Position numbers and translations under genes: made by a program. A model generated the notes under the pieces. It made no database searches and was not told the DNA's origin. It saw nothing but the letters and a program-made list of their open reading frames with translations. From Limousia pullorum (GTDB lineage: Bacteria; Bacillota; Clostridia; Oscillospirales; Acutalibacteraceae), in contig DVNG01000085.1 in the NCBI GenBank assembly GCA_018714545.1, positions 1-30,393 on the forward strand: a stretch of DNA of 30,393 nt, in the 5' to 3' direction. Positions within the stretch are counted from its first letter, which is position 1, and each line of letters opens with the position of its first letter. Below are positions 13,530 through 22,072 of this stretch, one piece after another.

Positions 13530-14957
13530 ATGGCAAAGTACGAAAAAGAAGTTAAAGAACTGCTTGAGTATGTAGGCGGCAAAGAAAACATAGCGTCCCT
13601 TATGCACTGCGTGACCCGTCTCAGGTTTGTTCTCAAAGACGAATCAAAGGTAGACATCAAAAAAATCGAAGCACTGCCCACGGTAAAGGGTACATTTACA
13701 CAGGCAGGGCAGTTCCAGGTAATCATCGGCAATCAGGTTTCCGAATTTTACAAGGAATTTGCGGAATATGCAGGAATCCAGGCGGTTTCCAAAGAAGAGG
13801 TAAAGCAGGCGGCAAAACAAAATCAGAATTTAGCTCAAAGAGCTGTTTCAAACCTTGCGGAAATTTTTGCTCCTCTTATCCCGGCAATCATCGTAGGCGG
13901 TTTGCTTTTGGGCTTTAGAAGCGTTATCGGCGACATCTACATGCTCAACGACGGAACAGCAACACTGAAAGACGTTTATCCATGGTGTCAGGGACTTTAC
14001 GATTTCCTCTGGCTCATCTGCGAAGCGGCTCTTCACTTCCTGCCAATAGGTGTTGTTTGGAGTATAACAAAGAAGATGAAGGGTACAGAAATCCTCGGTA
14101 TCGTTACCGGTGTTACACTTGTTTCCCCTCAGCTTATCAACGCATATCAGGTTGCAACAGCTGAAAATATTCCGATTTACGACTTGGGAATTTTCCAGAT
14201 TGAAAGAATCGGTTATCAGTCACAGATTATCCCTGCAATCCTTGTAGGCTTCACACTTGTATATCTTGAGAGATTTTTCAGAAAAATCACACCTCAGTCA
14301 ATACAGATGATAGTTGTTCCTTTCGGAGCACTTGTTCCAACAGTATTCCTTGCCCACGCAGTTTTAGGCCCTGTAGGCTGGCAGCTGGGCGAATGGATTT
14401 CACAGGGCGTTGCATGGGGCTTCCAGTCCTCAGTTGGCTGGCTCTTCGGCGGACTTTACGGTCTTTTCTATCCGGTGCTTGTTATCACAGGTCTGCACCA
14501 CACAATGCTGGCAATCGACCTTCAGCTCTGCGCAGACCCGGTAATCAACGGAACATACATGTGGCCGATACTTGTTCTCTGCAACATAGCACAGGGTTCT
14601 GCATGTCTTGGCTATATCCTCATGAACAGAAAAAACGAAAAAGACAAACAGGTTGCAGTTCCGGCAGTTATCTCCGCATATCTTGGAGTTACAGAACCTG
14701 CAATCTTCGGTATCAATCTTAAATATGTTTACCCGTTCATAGGCGGTATGCTGGGTTCAGGCATAGGCGGACTTTTCTCAATGTTCTTTGTCTGCAAAGC
14801 TTCCAGCGTAGGCGTAGGCGGTATTCCGGGAATTCTTTCCATGAAGATAGAGAGTATCCCAATGTTTGCAATAGCAATGGTAATCGCCCTTGTGCTTCCG
14901 GTGCTGTTCACAATGATACTTTCAAAAACAAAGCTTAACAAGTTCGGAAAAGCATAA
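13530..14957 (+). CDS. treP: PTS trehalose-specific EIIBC component
   Basis: 475 residues. It imports trehalose and phosphorylates it to trehalose 6-phosphate. The EIIB domain (about 1-80) carries the phospho-cysteine C27 in MHCVTRLRF. The EIIC domain (about 105-470) has about ten membrane segments and the family signatures ITGLHHTMLAIDLQL and VTEPAIFGINLKYVYPF. No EIIA domain is fused, as is usual for TreP/TreB, which borrow EIIA from the glucose-type PTS. AGGAGG precedes the ATG. treC follows after 54 bases in the same transcript. Confidence 0.95.
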   Translation: MAKYEKEVKELLEYVGGKENIASLMHCVTRLRFVLKDESKVDIKKIEALPTVKGTFTQAGQFQVIIGNQVSEFYKEFAEYAGIQAVSKEEVKQAAKQNQNLAQRAVSNLAEIFAPLIPAIIVGGLLLGFRSVIGDIYMLNDGTATLKDVYPWCQGLYDFLWLICEAALHFLPIGVVWSITKKMKGTEILGIVTGVTLVSPQLINAYQVATAENIPIYDLGIFQIERIGYQSQIIPAILVGFTLVYLERFFRKITPQSIQMIVVPFGALVPTVFLAHAVLGPVGWQLGEWISQGVAWGFQSSVGWLFGGLYGLFYPVLVITGLHHTMLAIDLQLCADPVINGTYMWPILVLCNIAQGSACLGYILMNRKNEKDKQVAVPAVISAYLGVTEPAIFGINLKYVYPFIGGMLGSGIGGLFSMFFVCKASSVGVGGIPGILSMKIESIPMFAIAMVIALVLPVLFTMILSKTKLNKFGKA

Positions 14958-15011
14958 AACACATCCTTTCTCACAAATATAAATATCGTTTTGACTTAAA
15001 GGAGAATAACT

Positions 15012-16655
15012 ATGGAATTTAAAAAACAGACTGTTTATCAGATATATCCAAAATCCTTTAACGACTCAAACGGCGACGGACTCGGTGACCTTAAAGGGGT
15101 CACCGATAAGTTGCTTTACTTAAAGGAATTAGGCATAGATTATATATGGCTCACACCGTTTTTTGTATCGCCACAAAACGACAACGGTTACGACGTTGCA
15201 GACTACAGAAATATAGACCCACGCTACGGCACAATGGAGGACGCAGAAAACCTTATTTCAGAAGCTGGAAAGCTGGGTATCGGAATAATGCTTGATATGG
15301 TTTTCAACCACACCTCAACAGAGCATGAGTGGTTCAAAAAAGCCATGGAGGGCGACCCGAAGTACATGGACTACTACATTTTCCGTGACCCAAAGCCCGA
15401 CAGCTCCGCACCCACAAACTGGGTTTCAAAGTTCGGCGGAAACGCATGGGAATACGTTCCAAAGTTCAATAAATACTACCTCCATCTTTTCGACAAGACA
15501 CAGGCTGACCTTAACTGGGAAAATCCACAGGTCAGAGAAGAATTAAAAGACATTTTAAAATTCTGGCAGAACAAGGGCGTTAAAGGCTTCCGCTTCGACG
15601 TGGTAAACCTTATTTCAAAACCTGATGCCTTTGAGGACGACTTCGAGGGCGACGGCAGAAGATTTTACACCGACGGAATAAGAGTTCATCAGTATTTAAA
15701 AGAGCTTTGCCGTGACAGCGGACTTAACGAAAACGGAATGGTGACTGTGGGAGAAATGTCCTCCACCACCATTGACAACTGCATAAGATATTCAAACCCC
15801 GAAGAAAAAGAGCTTTCCATGTGCTTCAGCTTCCACCATTTAAAGGTTGACTATAAAAACGGAAATAAATGGGAGCTTCAGCCCTGCGACTTTATGGCTT
15901 TGAAAAATCTTTTGAATAAATGGCAGACAGGAATGGAGGAGGGCAACGGCTGGAACGCACTTTTCTGGTGCAACCACGACCAGCCCCGTGTGCTTTCAAG
16001 ATTCGGCGACGATAAGAACTACCCAACAGAATCCGCCGAAATGCTTGCCACAATGATACACCTTATGCGTGGAACACCTTATGTTTATCAGGGTGAAGAA
16101 ATCGGCATGACAAACGCCTATTTTGAGGACATTTCCCAGTATAAGGACGTTGAAAGCCTCAACTATTTTAAAATACTTAAAGATGAAGGCATACCTGAGG
16201 ATGAGGTTTACGAAATTCTCCGCTGCCGCTCAAGGGACAACTCAAGAACTCCAATGCAGTGGGACAACAGCGAAAACGCAGGCTTTACCACAGGCACACC
16301 ATGGATTGAGGTAAATAAAAATTATAAAACAATAAACGCAGATAATGCTGTAAAGAACAAAAACTCCGTGTTCCACTATTACAAGAAGCTTATCGCTCTG
16401 AGAAAAGAAAACGACGTAATCGCATACGGCTCATATAAACCTGAAATGGAGGACAACACAAATGTGTTCGCCTATTCACGAGAATATGAGGGCAAAAAGC
16501 TTTTTGTAGTCTGCAACTTTTACGGAACAGAAACAAAAATCTCCCTCCCCGATGAATTTGTGGGAAAAGAGATTTTAATATCAAACTATAAGGATGCAAA
16601 GGCAGAAAAAGAGGTAACACTCCGCCCCTTTGAAACCTTTGCAGTAATAAAGTAA
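15012..16655 (+). CDS. treC: Trehalose-6-phosphate hydrolase (GH13)
   Basis: 547 residues, normal length. It hydrolyses trehalose 6-phosphate to glucose and glucose 6-phosphate in the cytoplasm. The GH13 barrel shows all motifs: DMVFNH (95-100), the nucleophile D196 in GFRFDVVN, the acid/base E248 in VGEMSS, and the third acid D323 in NHDQPR. The C-terminal beta domain is complete (about 465-547). AAAGGAG lies upstream of ATG 15012. Close relatives are oligo-1,6-glucosidases; the position after treP decides for phosphotrehalase. A strong terminator follows. Confidence 0.95.
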   Translation: MEFKKQTVYQIYPKSFNDSNGDGLGDLKGVTDKLLYLKELGIDYIWLTPFFVSPQNDNGYDVADYRNIDPRYGTMEDAENLISEAGKLGIGIMLDMVFNHTSTEHEWFKKAMEGDPKYMDYYIFRDPKPDSSAPTNWVSKFGGNAWEYVPKFNKYYLHLFDKTQADLNWENPQVREELKDILKFWQNKGVKGFRFDVVNLISKPDAFEDDFEGDGRRFYTDGIRVHQYLKELCRDSGLNENGMVTVGEMSSTTIDNCIRYSNPEEKELSMCFSFHHLKVDYKNGNKWELQPCDFMALKNLLNKWQTGMEEGNGWNALFWCNHDQPRVLSRFGDDKNYPTESAEMLATMIHLMRGTPYVYQGEEIGMTNAYFEDISQYKDVESLNYFKILKDEGIPEDEVYEILRCRSRDNSRTPMQWDNSENAGFTTGTPWIEVNKNYKTINADNAVKNKNSVFHYYKKLIALRKENDVIAYGSYKPEMEDNTNVFAYSREYEGKKLFVVCNFYGTETKISLPDEFVGKEILISNYKDAKAEKEVTLRPFETFAVIK

Positions 16656-16701
16656 TATAAAAATTCACTCTCGCCTTTTTTTCAATTATCTCCTATCATA
16701 A

Positions 16702-16747
16702 AAACCGGCTGACATGTAAAAAAAATCATGTCAGCCGGTTTATTTTT
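16702..16747. terminator. Bidirectional terminator, treC and ABC ATPase
   Basis: AAACCGGCTGACATG (16702-16716) pairs with CATGTCAGCCGGTTT (16727-16741), a perfect 15-bp stem with an A-rich 10-base loop. T-runs follow in both directions (ATTTTTT on plus; TTTTAT on minus). It ends treC and the converging lipoprotein/ABC operon. Confidence 0.9.
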
Positions 16748-16783
16748 TAAAGTGACTTTGTCAGAATATTTTCATTCAAGTTC

Positions 16784-17449
16784 TTATTCAACAGCCCTTG
16801 GCTTTTCATAAAAGCTTATCACATTTCCGTGGTCCATTTCTCTTACGGTGTCGCAGAGGTATTCTATGTCGCCCTTATTGTGGCTGGCAAGGAGGATTGT
16901 TTTTCCCTCGTTTCTCAGGTTTAAAAACAGCTCTCTCATTTCCTCCACACCCTCATTATCAAGACCGTTCATAGGCTCGTCAAGTACAAGGATGTCCGGG
17001 TCTTCCATAATAGCCTGAGCAATTCCCAAACGCTGGCGCATACCTAATGAATACTTGTTAACGTGCTTTTTGCTTTTGGGGTCAAGGCCAACCCTCTCCA
17101 TTGTTTCCATAATTTTTTTATCGTCAATTTTTCTTTTGATACAAGCCAAAAGCTTCAGGTTTTTAAAACCGCTGTAATTTGGGAGAAATCCCGGGGTTTC
17201 TATGATAAGTCCCACATTGTCCGGTATGTCCGCATCTTTTCCGATAACCTTGCCGGAAACAGTGATTTTACCCGATGTCATTGGCATAAAACCGCAGATA
17301 CATTTGAAAAGCACGGTTTTTCCGCTTCCGTTTCTTCCGATAATTCCGTGGATTTTACCCTTTTCAAAATTTATACTTACACCGTTTAAGGCGTTGTTTT
17401 CCTTGAATTTTCTAACAACATTTTCAACTTTAATAATAACCTCTGACAT
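16784..17449 (-). CDS. ABC transporter ATP-binding protein
   Basis: 221 residues, a minimal nucleotide-binding subunit. Walker A GRNGSGKT (38-45), a variant signature YSLGM (133-137), Walker B ILVLDEPMNGLD (153-164) and switch His190 are all intact, so ATPase activity is expected. The YSLGM signature and the length fit ABC-2 exporters of the lantibiotic-immunity or peptide-export kind. It is the last gene of the five-gene operon, 12 bases after the second membrane protein, with GGAGGG before its ATG. It probably energises the two membrane proteins at 17462-19175. Confidence 0.9.
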   Translation of the reverse strand: MSEVIIKVENVVRKFKENNALNGVSINFEKGKIHGIIGRNGSGKTVLFKCICGFMPMTSGKITVSGKVIGKDADIPDNVGLIIETPGFLPNYSGFKNLKLLACIKRKIDDKKIMETMERVGLDPKSKKHVNKYSLGMRQRLGIAQAIMEDPDILVLDEPMNGLDNEGVEEMRELFLNLRNEGKTILLASHNKGDIEYLCDTVREMDHGNVISFYEKPRAVE

Positions 17450-17461
17450 TGCTCTCCCTCC

Positions 17462-18340
17462 TTAATCATGTGGCAATATTTCAACTATGTATCTCTTCAT
17501 AAAGAACTTTGCAATAATAATCAGCGCAATTATTGCAATAAAGAGGAATGTATACGCATACACAAAGCTCACCCTGCCTGTTATTGGGTTGTTGGAAATA
17601 TTGTCTATTTTACACCAGCAGGTGGGTATTATCTTTTTAAGTACATCCGTAAAGCTTCCCAAGTTGTTGTAAATGCTTGAACCGCCGCCCAAAAACGCAA
17701 CGAAGAGAGCAAGTCCCGTTCCGAAATATTTAGGCAGTTTCAAATTTAAGGCAAACATCAGCAGGCAAAGAAAAATTGAATTAAGCCAAAACAAGCTTGT
17801 TGACAAAAGCGTTGCAATAACAGGAGAGTATCTTCCTATTATTTCCGGTGATACGTTAAAATTCAGAATACTTCCGCTTTCCATTATAAAATTTTGACTT
17901 GCAAGCTCTGTGTAAACTCTTCCCCACTGGTCGGAAAGGGCAAACCTGTCGATTATAGGAAGAATTGAAAAAAACACTATTAAAAGCAGGCAGATAAAAG
18001 TACCTTTTATTATGTAAACAACCTGACCATAAAACCAAACCGTTCTGCCGCTTCTGGCTATAGTGTAGGGCTGATGTTCGTCCATAAAAGGTGCGTCGCA
18101 AAACCAAACAACCACCATCATAAGAAGCATTGCCAAAGTCAAATCCGTATTGAAAATAAAAGGAATAGACCATGGCGATACGCTCAGACCAAGCTCCGCT
18201 GACTTATAGCGCACGGTCAAAAAAGCGTCCCACATGTGAAAACCCAGCAGGAAAATCATAACCCAGATTTTGGGATTTCTCATAAGCTTTTTCAGGCTCA
18301 GCTGAGAAATAAACAAAGCGACCCTAATTTTATTAGCCAT
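17462..18340 (-). CDS. ABC-2 type membrane protein (second)
   Basis: 292 residues from ATG 18340, chosen because AAAAGGAGG lies 8 bases upstream; the frame extends 10 codons further back into the ribosome site itself. About six hydrophobic segments (around 27-45, 67-85, 125-148, 190-225, 255-280) suit an ABC-2 channel subunit. A large external loop (about 150-190) separates helices three and four. It overlaps the upstream membrane protein by 8 bases, so translation is coupled. No residues identify a substrate. It may form a heterodimer with the preceding gene product. Confidence 0.8.
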   Translation of the reverse strand: MANKIRVALFISQLSLKKLMRNPKIWVMIFLLGFHMWDAFLTVRYKSAELGLSVSPWSIPFIFNTDLTLAMLLMMVVVWFCDAPFMDEHQPYTIARSGRTVWFYGQVVYIIKGTFICLLLIVFFSILPIIDRFALSDQWGRVYTELASQNFIMESGSILNFNVSPEIIGRYSPVIATLLSTSLFWLNSIFLCLLMFALNLKLPKYFGTGLALFVAFLGGGSSIYNNLGSFTDVLKKIIPTCWCKIDNISNNPITGRVSFVYAYTFLFIAIIALIIIAKFFMKRYIVEILPHD

Positions 18341-19175
18341 AATAAATCCTCCTTTTCGCCTTATTGACAAAAATATAGGAAAAGAGAGTTGTCAGTAAAA
18401 GTGTATAAAGCAAAGTTACAAGATACCCGGGAATAGCTATACCGGAATTTAGATGATTCAATGAAAATACGCTGTGTATGTACAAATCGCTCAGCGGCAG
18501 ATAAAGTGAAAAATAACGCACATAATAGACAAGCAGATAAGGCGATACTATTACAAGGAACTTGCTTTCTGTAAAAGCAGAAACGCACAGAGCACCCAAT
18601 GCCCAAATTCCCATCTCAATACCTCTTATGGCGGTATCAAGTAAAATTGCCGCATAATCTCCGAATTGATTTATTATCATTCCGCTCAGCGTGCTTGCTC
18701 CGGTTTTCGGAGAAGTTGTGAGAAGAAATTGTCCGGTAATTAAAAACACAAAAAAGTAAATAAATACCGAATATAACAAAGACGCCATAAAATAAACTGC
18801 ATATGCGGAGAGAAAAACCGTTATAATTTTTGAAGCCGTATAACATTCCGTGCCGGTTCTTATTACAACGCTTCTAAAATTCCTGTTTTCAAAGTCTGTG
18901 CAAAAGCTATGGGCATAGGGCAAAGCAGCTATTGTCGTTGCAAAGATAGAATATCCTGCTACCACATCAGAATACCACACATCAAAAACAGATAAATGTA
19001 TCTGTCCGTCTGCCATTAAAAGACTTTTTCTTCCCCAAGCCCATGATAACTCAAAATTGTTTATAAAGTCATTTACAAAGAACAAACACATCATAAGGAA
19101 AATCGTGGCGATAAACACGGGATTTATAAAAGCTCTCTTTAAGTCCATTCTAAATGCGCCCATAAACCGCTTCAT
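18333..19175 (-). CDS. ABC-2 type membrane protein (first)
   Basis: 280 residues with about six membrane segments (around 15-35, 75-92, 120-150, 190-215, 220-240, 250-272). The conserved stretch FCTDFENRNFRSVVIRTG after the second helix resembles the ABC-2 pattern in which a charged cytoplasmic turn contacts the ATPase. AAAGGAGGG precedes the ATG. It starts 27 bases after the second lipoprotein gene. It is not an obvious sequence duplicate of its neighbour. Substrate unknown. Confidence 0.8.
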   Translation of the reverse strand: MKRFMGAFRMDLKRAFINPVFIATIFLMMCLFFVNDFINNFELSWAWGRKSLLMADGQIHLSVFDVWYSDVVAGYSIFATTIAALPYAHSFCTDFENRNFRSVVIRTGTECYTASKIITVFLSAYAVYFMASLLYSVFIYFFVFLITGQFLLTTSPKTGASTLSGMIINQFGDYAAILLDTAIRGIEMGIWALGALCVSAFTESKFLVIVSPYLLVYYVRYFSLYLPLSDLYIHSVFSLNHLNSGIAIPGYLVTLLYTLLLTTLFSYIFVNKAKRRIYYG

Positions 19176-19201
19176 TTCTTATCCCTCCTTTAATTTATAA
19201 T

Positions 19202-20446
19202 TTAAGCCAAACCAACATTAAAAGTAAATTCCCCTGTAACAGCGTCCACTGTCCAATCTATAATTTCAGTTTCTGTCAGATTTCCATCCAAAGGCAACGG
19301 TTTTTCAGAGATTACAATATCGTCGTTTCCAACCGTCCTTACATATATTTTCCAAACAGGTCGGATTTCATAATTTTTATTTTCCCTTAATGTTCTTCCC
19401 TTTTTATAGGGAACATAATTAAGGCTTATCTGGAATACCTCTGCGTCAAACAAACTGCACATTGAATCAATGCTCTCTTTGACCTTTTCCAATGCTTCTT
19501 CCGGACCTATTATTTTATTTCCCTGGGTCGCCACTGAATTTAACTTCATGTCAAATTCAATCGTCGGCAATGTATAGTTTATAACACCGTCTTCCGTAAT
19601 CCAAAGATAGGCAGTCATAATATATTTCAACGGAAGTTCCGATGTAATATCGGTAACCGAACTTATATATGGAAAGTCAATTCCCTCAACCGTATATGTA
19701 TAGTAAATCAGATAGCTGTCTTTTGTTTCATAAGGTGATGTGTAGTCCCATTTTTCATTTAACAAATCCAGCGTTTCCTTTTCAACCGAAAGCACATGGG
19801 TTATATTATAATCAAAATTAGTCACACTGCTTATGATGTTTTCCGCTTTGGCTTTTGCCTCTTCCCTTGTCATAAAGTCAAAGTCCTTTCCGCAGTCCAC
19901 CTCATCTGCCGATTCTTGGGTTATTCCCAAATAATTAAGACAATATGTTTCGCACTGCGACGCTGTAAAATCATGATAAAAGAATTCATCTCCGCCCCAT
20001 GATAAACTTCCTCTATACATATTTCCCGCATCTCTGTTGTCTGCATTATATATTAAATATCTTTTGACCTCAAATTTAAAATCTTCGGGACAATCATCAT
20101 AATCACTTTCGTTTGCCTCATAATAAAGCTCCAGCACTCTGTTGTCCTTTATTTCAAAAAGTTCCATAGGGTCGCTTTCCTTAAACAAGCACGCCTCTGC
20201 GTTGTAGGTGTTCATATTTGAAAAGTCCACGCCCTCAGGCACAATAACATCCGCATTAACTCTTACCTTATCGCTTATAACCCTGTCAATATGCTTGGGA
20301 AACTCTTCGTTGTTTGCAAAACTATCCTGTGTTTCCCCTTCGACCGTTGGAGCCTCAGTATAGTCCACATCTCCTCCGCATCCGCTTAAAATCAAAAGAA
20401 AAATTGCTAATACTATAGATGTTACTTTTTTAACATTCCTTTTCAA
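19202..20446 (-). CDS. Lipoprotein of unknown function, duplicate 2
   Basis: 414 residues from TTG 20446, chosen because GAGGTGAG lies just upstream and the paralogue starts at the same codon; a GTG three codons earlier is possible. The signal peptide ends in a lipobox, ILLILSGC-type, with the modified Cys near residue 23, so the protein is anchored outside the membrane. The mature part is acidic and strand-rich and matches no family I can name with confidence; it resembles clostridial DUF6034-type proteins. The last 116 residues differ from the first copy at only two positions. It lies between its duplicate and an ABC-2 exporter in one operon, so a role as a sensor or substrate-handling partner of the exporter is inferred. 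Confidence 0.82.
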   Translation of the reverse strand: MKRNVKKVTSIVLAIFLLILSGCGGDVDYTEAPTVEGETQDSFANNEEFPKHIDRVISDKVRVNADVIVPEGVDFSNMNTYNAEACLFKESDPMELFEIKDNRVLELYYEANESDYDDCPEDFKFEVKRYLIYNADNRDAGNMYRGSLSWGGDEFFYHDFTASQCETYCLNYLGITQESADEVDCGKDFDFMTREEAKAKAENIISSVTNFDYNITHVLSVEKETLDLLNEKWDYTSPYETKDSYLIYYTYTVEGIDFPYISSVTDITSELPLKYIMTAYLWITEDGVINYTLPTIEFDMKLNSVATQGNKIIGPEEALEKVKESIDSMCSLFDAEVFQISLNYVPYKKGRTLRENKNYEIRPVWKIYVRTVGNDDIVISEKPLPLDGNLTETEIIDWTVDAVTGEFTFNVGLA

Positions 20447-20498
20447 AGTACTCACCTCACAAGGAAAATATTTCTTTTTTATTAGAATAATTTATAAT

Positions 20499-21749
20499 TT
20501 AAGCCAAACCAACATCAAAAGTAAATTCTCCTGTAACAGCGTCAACTGTCCAATCGATAATTTTAGTTTCTGTCAGATTTCCATCCAGAGGCAATGGTTT
20601 TTCAGAGATTACAATATCGTCGTTTCCAACCGTCCTTACATATATTTTCCAAACAGGTCGGATTTCATAATTTTTATTTTCCCTTAACGTTCTTCCCTTT
20701 TTATAGGGAACGTAATTAAGGCTTATTTGGAATACCTCTGCGTCAAACAAACTGCACATTGAATCAATGCTCTCTTTGACCTTTTCCAATGCTTCTTCCG
20801 GACCTATTATTTTATTCCCCTGAGTCGCCACTGAATTTAACTTCATATCAAAGTAGTCAAAAGCTGGGGTTGAAAACTTTATAACACCGTCCTCTGTAAT
20901 CCAAATATAGGCAGGCACAATATATTTCAACGGAAGTTCCGACGTAGTATCTACAACCGAATTTATATATGGAAAATCAATTCCGTCAACCGTATATGTA
21001 TAGTAAATCAGATAGCTGTCTTTTGTTTCATAAGGTGATGTGTAGCCCCATTTTTCATTTAACAAATCCAGCGTTTCCTTTTCCACCGAAAGCACATGGG
21101 TTATATTGTAATCAAAATTTGTCACACTGCTTATGATGTTTTCCGCTTTGGCTTTTGCCTCTTCCCTTGTCATAAAGTCAAAGTCCTTTCCGCAGTCCAC
21201 CTCATTAACCGATTCCTGGGTTATTCCCAAATGGTCAAAAAAGCGTGTTTTGCACTGCGACGCTGTAAAATCATGATAAAAGAGAAACGATCCTCCCCAA
21301 GTTAAACTTCCGTTATACATAATTCCCGCATCTCTGTTGTCTGCATTATATATAGTATATCTTTTGTCCTCAAATTTAAAATCTGCGGGACAACCCTCAT
21401 AATCATTTTCGTTTAACTCACTATAAATCTCAAAAACTCTGTTATCCTTTATTTCAAAAAGTTCCACAGGGTCGCTTTCCTTATATAAACACGCCTCTGC
21501 GTTGTAGGTGTTCATATTTGAAAAGTCCACGCCCTCAGGCACAATAACATCCGCATTAACTCTTACCTTATCGCTTATAACCGCGTCAATATGCTTTGGA
21601 AACTCTTCGTTGTTTTCAAAACCATCCTGTGTTTCCCCTTCGACCGTTGGAGCCTCAGTATAGTCCACATCTCCTCCGCATCCGCTTAAAATTAAAAGAA
21701 AAATTGCTAATACTACTATAGATGTTACTTTTTTAAGATTTTTTTTCAA
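20499..21749 (-). CDS. Lipoprotein of unknown function, duplicate 1
   Basis: 416 residues from TTG 21749, which has GGAGG at 8 bases; GTG 21758 overlaps that ribosome site. The signal peptide ends LLILSGC with the lipid-modified Cys at about residue 24, then an acidic linker (GGDVDYTEAPTVEGETQD). The copies are nearly identical at both ends but diverge in the middle (around residues 90-165 and in a short patch near 295). It is the first gene of the five-gene operon and follows a consensus promoter. The 43-base gap to copy 2 and the shared 3' flank (TTTATAATTTAAGCC) show a direct tandem duplication of the whole gene. Confidence 0.82.
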   Translation of the reverse strand: MKKNLKKVTSIVVLAIFLLILSGCGGDVDYTEAPTVEGETQDGFENNEEFPKHIDAVISDKVRVNADVIVPEGVDFSNMNTYNAEACLYKESDPVELFEIKDNRVFEIYSELNENDYEGCPADFKFEDKRYTIYNADNRDAGIMYNGSLTWGGSFLFYHDFTASQCKTRFFDHLGITQESVNEVDCGKDFDFMTREEAKAKAENIISSVTNFDYNITHVLSVEKETLDLLNEKWGYTSPYETKDSYLIYYTYTVDGIDFPYINSVVDTTSELPLKYIVPAYIWITEDGVIKFSTPAFDYFDMKLNSVATQGNKIIGPEEALEKVKESIDSMCSLFDAEVFQISLNYVPYKKGRTLRENKNYEIRPVWKIYVRTVGNDDIVISEKPLPLDGNLTETKIIDWTVDAVTGEFTFDVGLA

Positions 21750-21782
21750 AACAACCACCTCCAGTTCTCTATTTATAATAAG

Positions 21783-21811
21783 ATTTTAACATTATGTTTT
21801 AACTTAGTCAA
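21783..21811 (-). promoter_or_regulatory. Promoter of the lipoprotein-ABC operon
   Basis: On the minus strand TTGACT (21806-21811), a 17-base spacer and TAAAAT (21783-21788) lie about 34 bases before the first start codon. Confidence 0.7.
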
Positions 21812-21894
21812 TAACTTTAATATTAAATTAACAAATTTTTAATAATTATAATTATTATAATAGTTTAATTTATGATTGTACTCTTAATCTTTAT

Positions 21895-21926
21895 ATTTTG
21901 TACAACAACCGGTTTTTGTACAAAAT
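21895..21926. promoter_or_regulatory. Inverted repeat around GTAC, candidate operator
   Basis: ATTTTGTAC (21895-21903) faces GTACAAAAT (21918-21926), perfect 9-bp arms with a 14-base spacer. It lies in the 314-base gap between the divergent lipoprotein and symporter promoters. Further TTGTAC copies occur near 21886 and in the symporter -35. The rest of this gap is AT-rich with nothing else recognised. Confidence 0.45.
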
Positions 21927-21979
21927 CAGCCAAAATATGCCATATTGTTTCAAAATTATAGCAATTTTTATTTTTCATC

Positions 21980-22008
21980 TTGTACAGTAGGTGAAAATTT
22001 GATATAAT
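21980..22008 (+). promoter_or_regulatory. Symporter promoter
   Basis: TTGTAC (21980-21985), a 17-base spacer and a perfect TATAAT (22003-22008), 65 bases before the start codon. Confidence 0.78.
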
Positions 22009-22072
22009 GTTTTTAAATATCGTCTTTAAGCTTAATTGTGACAAGACAAAATACTACAGAAAGGTTTATATT

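Noticed and set aside
18333..19175. Antisense and overlapping frames within the membrane protein genes
   Set aside because: All are shadows of the ABC-2 membrane protein frame, which has a strong ribosome site and proper hydrophobic segments.
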